DNA of 8,760 nucleotides from an uncultured Treponema sp. GTDB lineage: Bacteria; Spirochaetota; Spirochaetia; Treponematales; Treponemataceae. The stretch is taken from positions 1 through 8,760 of the forward strand of contig CAMNGY010000035.1 in assembly GCA_946538795.1 (NCBI GenBank). The letters are read 5' to 3'. Each line of letters begins with the position of its first letter. Positions within the stretch are counted from its first letter, which is position 1. The notes under the pieces were generated by a model. The model was given only the letters and a program-made list of their open reading frames with translations, was not told the DNA's origin and ran no database searches. A program made the translations under genes and the position numbers. Below, one piece after another: positions 6,596 to 8,760 of the stretch.

Positions 6596-7552
6596 CTATT
6601 CCATGATGAACTTGCCGTGCTTGAAGTCGAACTGGATGCGGTGTCCCTCAAAGAAGGAGTAGCCGAGCAGGTTATACACGTAGCCGCCCCTTCTGCCGTT
6701 CTCGTTTGCCTTTGCATTCCTGTCGCTTGACCTGCACGCCTCAAGCTTCCTGCTGATGCTTCCGAATGAAACTGTCACCTCCTTACAGGCAGGGGAGTTC
6801 GTTTGTATCTTTCCGTTCATGATGAAGTCCAGTTTCTCCTCATCCGTCATTGTCATGGCTGACTCATCGCAGAGGACAAAGACCTGCGCGCCCGTGTCTA
6901 TAATCGCATCCTGTCTGATGCCATCGACTTCGATCTCTGTTTTGTACAGTTCCAGCATTGGAACTTTTACGAGGGGGCCTTCCACGCCGGAAAGGGGCTT
7001 CCCGTTGATGACTATGACATTGTTCACATAGTCTATGGTCAGCCGGTCACACGCGCCAAAGAATTTCAGGCCTACGATTCCGTCCTCCTTCTGCCGGGCT
7101 GCGGGCGCGGGATCGAAAAGGAAAGGATGTGAATCGATGTACAGGTTTTTCCTTACGAACGAATCCGTGCAGGTAAGACCGACGGTTATATCGGGGTCGC
7201 CCTGTTCCAGAAATTCCTGTATTTTTCCGGCCAGCTTCTTTTGGCTGATTCCCGGGGATAATGTCATATACTGCTGGGCAATCATCCCCACGAGCATGTC
7301 TTCCGCCTCTTTTCCGGCTTTCTTTATGGCACTGCGGTAAAAGACCTCGTGATTGTAGCCGCTGTCAAAGATGATTTTCAGCGGTTCCCCTCCCTCACAG
7401 TCTTCCAGAAGGAAACCGGGCATGTAGCTGCTGAAATCAAAGGTGAAGGGAATCTTCGCATATCCGCTTTTTGTGTTTGCGCTTCCCGCCGGGAACAAGG
7501 CCGAGGCGAGAATGAAACACAGGACAATGAATGAACAAATCTTTTTTTTCAT
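6596..7552 (-). CDS. Secreted aspartic protease with two retropepsin-like halves
   Basis: A 318-residue protein with a signal peptide: KKK, hydrophobic 6-20, and likely signal peptidase I cleavage after PAGSA near residue 25. C12 does not fit a lipobox. Two clan AA half-domains follow. The first has IIFDSG (catalytic D63) and later DGIVGLKFFG (157-166) with LTIDYVNNVIVING. The second has AIIDTGA (D219) and NLLGYSFF (294-301) with IQFDFKHGKFI. The D[ST]G loop followed by a hydrophobic-G flap and the paired beta strand is the retropepsin pattern. Having both halves in one chain recalls pepsin, though pepsin-like bacterial proteins are uncommon and this one looks like a tandem of bacterial retropepsin units. 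CAGGAG lies six bases before the ATG. The substrate is unknown. It follows the GG-leader peptide gene, which is a candidate substrate by context only. Confidence 0.82.
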   Translation of the reverse strand: MKKKICSFIVLCFILASALFPAGSANTKSGYAKIPFTFDFSSYMPGFLLEDCEGGEPLKIIFDSGYNHEVFYRSAIKKAGKEAEDMLVGMIAQQYMTLSPGISQKKLAGKIQEFLEQGDPDITVGLTCTDSFVRKNLYIDSHPFLFDPAPAARQKEDGIVGLKFFGACDRLTIDYVNNVIVINGKPLSGVEGPLVKVPMLELYKTEIEVDGIRQDAIIDTGAQVFVLCDESAMTMTDEEKLDFIMNGKIQTNSPACKEVTVSFGSISRKLEACRSSDRNAKANENGRRGGYVYNLLGYSFFEGHRIQFDFKHGKFIME

Positions 7553-7565
7553 GGAAAGCTCCTGT

Positions 7566-7602
7566 GTTTTGGCATAGCATAGGTTTGATGCTATGCCAAA
7601 AC
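7566..7602 (-). promoter_or_regulatory. 15-bp perfect hairpin abutting the aspartic protease ribosome site
   Basis: Arms 7566-7580 and 7588-7602 are perfect complements (GTTTTGGCATAGCAT and ATGCTATGCCAAAAC) around a 7-base loop. On the protease mRNA the stem ends directly before ACAGGAG. No T-run follows in the minus direction, so it does not look like a simple terminator for the peptide gene. It could control translation start, mark an RNase processing site separating peptide and protease messages, or be a protein-binding operator. Confidence 0.6.
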
Positions 7603-7609
7603 TTCAAAT

Positions 7610-7655
7610 TTTCAACATTTGTGTTGAAACTTTATATTTTTCCCTCAACGAGGGA
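7610..7655 (-). terminator. Two short hairpins after the GG-peptide gene, possible weak terminator
   Basis: In the minus direction after the peptide stop at 7691 there is TCCCTC-GTT-GAGGGA (7641-7655) and then TTTCAACA-CAAA-TGTTGAAA (7610-7629), the latter followed by ATTTGAAGTTTT. Neither has a clean T-tract, so at best they attenuate. Together with the larger hairpin at 7566-7602 they make this 138-base gap unusually rich in dyad symmetry. Confidence 0.3.
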
Positions 7656-7690
7656 GATTTCAAAAATATTTAATAGACGATATCCAGTTC

Positions 7691-7873
7691 CTACATCTGC
7701 CTAGGGAAATGAGGTTGTGGATTCGGACCGGGGCAAGTTGGTTTTGTCGGATCAACGGCGGGACCAAAGCTTACGGACGCCCGGCATGAGGAATACCCAC
7801 CGCTGACAAGCCACAGTTCTTCCTGTGCCACGGGTTGAAAAGCTGAGCAGCTTTCATTAATTGTCTTGTTCAT
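7691..7873 (-). CDS. Double-glycine leader peptide (bacteriocin- or RiPP-like precursor)
   Basis: A 60-residue peptide with a leader ending in QEELWLVSGG (residues 17-26). Counting back from the cleavage site, G-1, G-2, V-4, L-7, E-8 and V-12 all match the double-glycine leader consensus recognised by C39 peptidases of PCAT/ABC exporters. The predicted 34-residue mature part starts YSSCRASVSF, has two Cys (C30, C47) that could form a disulfide, eight Pro concentrated in the C-terminal half (DPTKPTCPGPNPQP), is slightly basic and has little hydrophobic length. It is therefore unlike a pore-forming class II bacteriocin. AAGGAG lies five bases before the ATG. No C39 transporter or modifying enzyme is nearby. 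A pheromone, a bacteriocin or a modified peptide are all possible. The flanking genes are a 2-TM protein upstream and the aspartic protease downstream. Confidence 0.75.
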   Translation of the reverse strand: MNKTINESCSAFQPVAQEELWLVSGGYSSCRASVSFGPAVDPTKPTCPGPNPQPHFPRQM

Positions 7874-7898
7874 AAAAACTCCTTTTCAATGCATATTC

Positions 7899-7920
7899 GT
7901 AATGAAAACTTATTCATTAC
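7899..7920 (-). promoter_or_regulatory. Inverted repeat in the leader of the GG-peptide gene
   Basis: GTAATGAA (7899-7906) and TTCATTAC (7913-7920) are perfect 8-base arms with a 6-base spacer, 26-47 bases before the peptide ATG. It could be an operator near the peptide promoter or a small leader hairpin. TTATAAG just upstream (about 7922-7928) is -10-like, but no convincing -35 is seen at proper spacing. Confidence 0.4.
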
Positions 7921-7957
7921 CTTATAAGAGATGTTTTGTGCGAACAGCTCTCTAAAT

Positions 7958-8152
7958 TCATTTATGGATACATTTCTTCATGAAGAGTGCCCAGAACGGA
8001 CCGCCGATGAATACAAAAAGCAATGTGCAAAATATATATTCCACGAAAGACTCCCATTCCCCCTTGCTTATACGGCTCATGATGAAGTATAGTATCGCGG
8101 TAAGGACCGACCAAGGAAGACCGCATTTCACATGGTATACATATTTCTTCAT
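7958..8152 (-). CDS. Small two-TM membrane protein, candidate immunity-type protein
   Basis: A 64-residue protein with two membrane helices (about 11-27 and 37-57), a basic N-terminus (MKKYVYHVK) and a basic C-terminus (MKKCIHK), so both ends are predicted cytoplasmic with a short outside loop (SRISKGEWES). AGAGAGG precedes the ATG at proper distance. It lies 84 bases before the GG-leader peptide gene on the same strand. Small two-to-four-TM proteins next to GG-leader peptides are often immunity or accessory proteins, which is the basis for that suggestion; no family is recognised. Its AT-rich composition matches the peptide region. Confidence 0.7.
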   Translation of the reverse strand: MKKYVYHVKCGLPWSVLTAILYFIMSRISKGEWESFVEYIFCTLLFVFIGGPFWALFMKKCIHK

Positions 8153-8212
8153 AATGTTACCTCTCTGAATGATATGTCCTGAATCACCTTGCGTAATAGA
8201 TTTCAGAAGACC

Positions 8213-8551
8213 TCAGTTCTTCTTATCAAAAACGAACAGGCCTGCTAACAGAAACAGTGCCGATGCAATCACGAAGATGGGATGCAGTACGCTGGGGCAT
8301 CTGGCCTGAAACTGCGGAAGCTGTATCATCCTTGACAGAAGAGTGAAGCCAATACTTATAAAGACACAGATGCCATATTGCCAGCTGGAAACCTTATGCA
8401 GGAGCAGTATGCACAAGATACAGACCTGTATCGCAAAGAACAGCCCGAAGAAAATTTTCTTGTCAGCATCACCGGATATTACTGAAAGAATAAAACCTGC
8501 AACATTCACGCATAATTGCAGTATATACACAAGAAAAAATGTTCCTTTCAT
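8213..8551 (-). CDS. Four-TM membrane protein, unknown function
   Basis: A 112-residue hydrophobic protein with helices at about 4-26, 33-51, 58-76 and 89-107, a short SGDADKK loop (26-32), a longer loop RMIQLPQFQARCPSVLH (74-90) and the tail FDKKN. AAGGAG lies eight bases before the ATG at 8551, within the copy of the 19-nt leader element shared with the metallopeptidase gene. It is the first gene seen of the right-hand block, 60 bases before the 64-aa gene, and could be co-transcribed with it and the peptide. No family is recognised. Immunity protein, small permease or accessory protein are guesses from context. Confidence 0.7.
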   Translation of the reverse strand: MKGTFFLVYILQLCVNVAGFILSVISGDADKKIFFGLFFAIQVCILCILLLHKVSSWQYGICVFISIGFTLLSRMIQLPQFQARCPSVLHPIFVIASALFLLAGLFVFDKKN

Positions 8552-8760
8552 ATCATAAACTCCTTTTTGTTATGCAAGTATACTGACGTTCAGAATCAAG
8601 TAACATGACATTTTGAGAAAATTTCAAAGATTTGATGGGGTATTTGCACTCGCTCTTGGCTGAGGTTAAAAGGCAAGGCATATTGATTCATTTTTCAATG
8701 TGTATTATCATAATTCATTGTGAAATATAGGGTTGGTGTGATCATACAGGAATTCAGGAA
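8552..8760. other. AT-rich non-coding stretch upstream of the right-hand block
   Basis: No convincing gene is present in these 209 bases. On the minus strand a TATACT (-10-like, plus 8577-8582) lies about 25 bases before the ATG at 8551 with no good -35. A short hyphenated palindrome ATTAT-C-ATAAT (about 8704-8714) and a 31-codon minus-strand frame at 8596-8691 without ribosome site were seen. This is the likely promoter region of the block. Confidence 0.5.
8560..8578 (-). repeat. 19-nt leader element, copy 2 (112-aa membrane protein gene)
   Basis: The minus-strand sequence CTTGCATAACAAAAAGGAG matches the element at 6527-6545 at 18 of 19 positions and also ends in the ribosome site, here eight bases before the ATG. 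The GG-peptide gene has a looser relative at 7879-7894 (ATGCATTGAAAAGGAG). Confidence 0.5.

Noticed and set aside
7641..7655. TCCCTC/GAGGGA hairpin as an intrinsic terminator of the GG-peptide gene
   Set aside because: In the direction of transcription it is followed by A, not T, so it is only kept as part of a weak, low-confidence region.
7600..8551. Search for a C39/ABC exporter, LanM-type or radical SAM modifying enzyme near the GG peptide
   Set aside because: None of the genes in the window has such motifs, so a complete RiPP or bacteriocin cluster cannot be claimed.
8596..8691. 31-codon minus-strand frame beginning MNQYALPFNLSQERVQIPHQ
   Set aside because: It looks vaguely protein-like, perhaps the start of a transposase remnant, but has no ribosome site, no continuation and no terminal repeats nearby.
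8635..8733. 32-codon plus-strand frame
   Set aside because: No ribosome site, isolated, and overlaps the frame on the other strand. Not supported as a gene.

Overview
The window reads as a slice of a bacterial chromosome. The best guess is a gut or rumen spirochaete of the Treponema type, with a Lachnospiraceae-like Firmicute as the alternative. This rests on remembered resemblance of the SDR and hybrid-kinase sequences to Treponema proteins, strong AAGGAG ribosome sites, and tightly packed small membrane-protein genes. It is not proven. All genes but one are on the minus strand. There is no tRNA, rRNA, CRISPR array, intact insertion sequence or origin.

Left block (1-1950). A minus-strand pair of small membrane proteins (541-990, then 227-544, coupled by an ATGA overlap) leads into a TTG-started reading frame running off the left edge. 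That frame is chimeric. It begins like the PP-loop of LarE (SGGVDSS), then switches at about 130/131 to sequence resembling the helicase/N12-methylase protein of integrative conjugative elements. A short-chain dehydrogenase (1191-1898, plus) is divergent from the pair and ends in a cluster of short direct and inverted repeats.

Middle block (1956-5272). A two-gene phosphorelay operon on the minus strand: a six-TM hybrid histidine kinase (HisKA, HATPase, REC, Hpt and a helical C-terminal domain), coupled by an ATGA overlap to a response regulator made of two receiver domains and no output domain.

Right block (5394-8551), all minus strand. In transcription order: a 4-TM protein (112 aa), a 2-TM protein (64 aa), a 60-aa peptide with a textbook double-glycine leader, a secreted aspartic protease with both retropepsin-like halves in one chain (DSG and DTG), a membrane-anchored HExxH metallopeptidase, and a 3-TM protein (84 aa). 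The right end is clearly AT-richer than the left block. Several genes have hairpins or a shared 19-nt element next to the ribosome site.

The most interesting hypothesis is that the right block is a small secreted-peptide system, either bacteriocin-like or signalling. In it a GG-leader precursor is accompanied by candidate immunity/membrane proteins and two envelope proteases, with the nearby polytopic kinase as a possible sensor. No C39 peptidase/ABC exporter or modifying enzyme lies in the window, so the exporter would have to be elsewhere.
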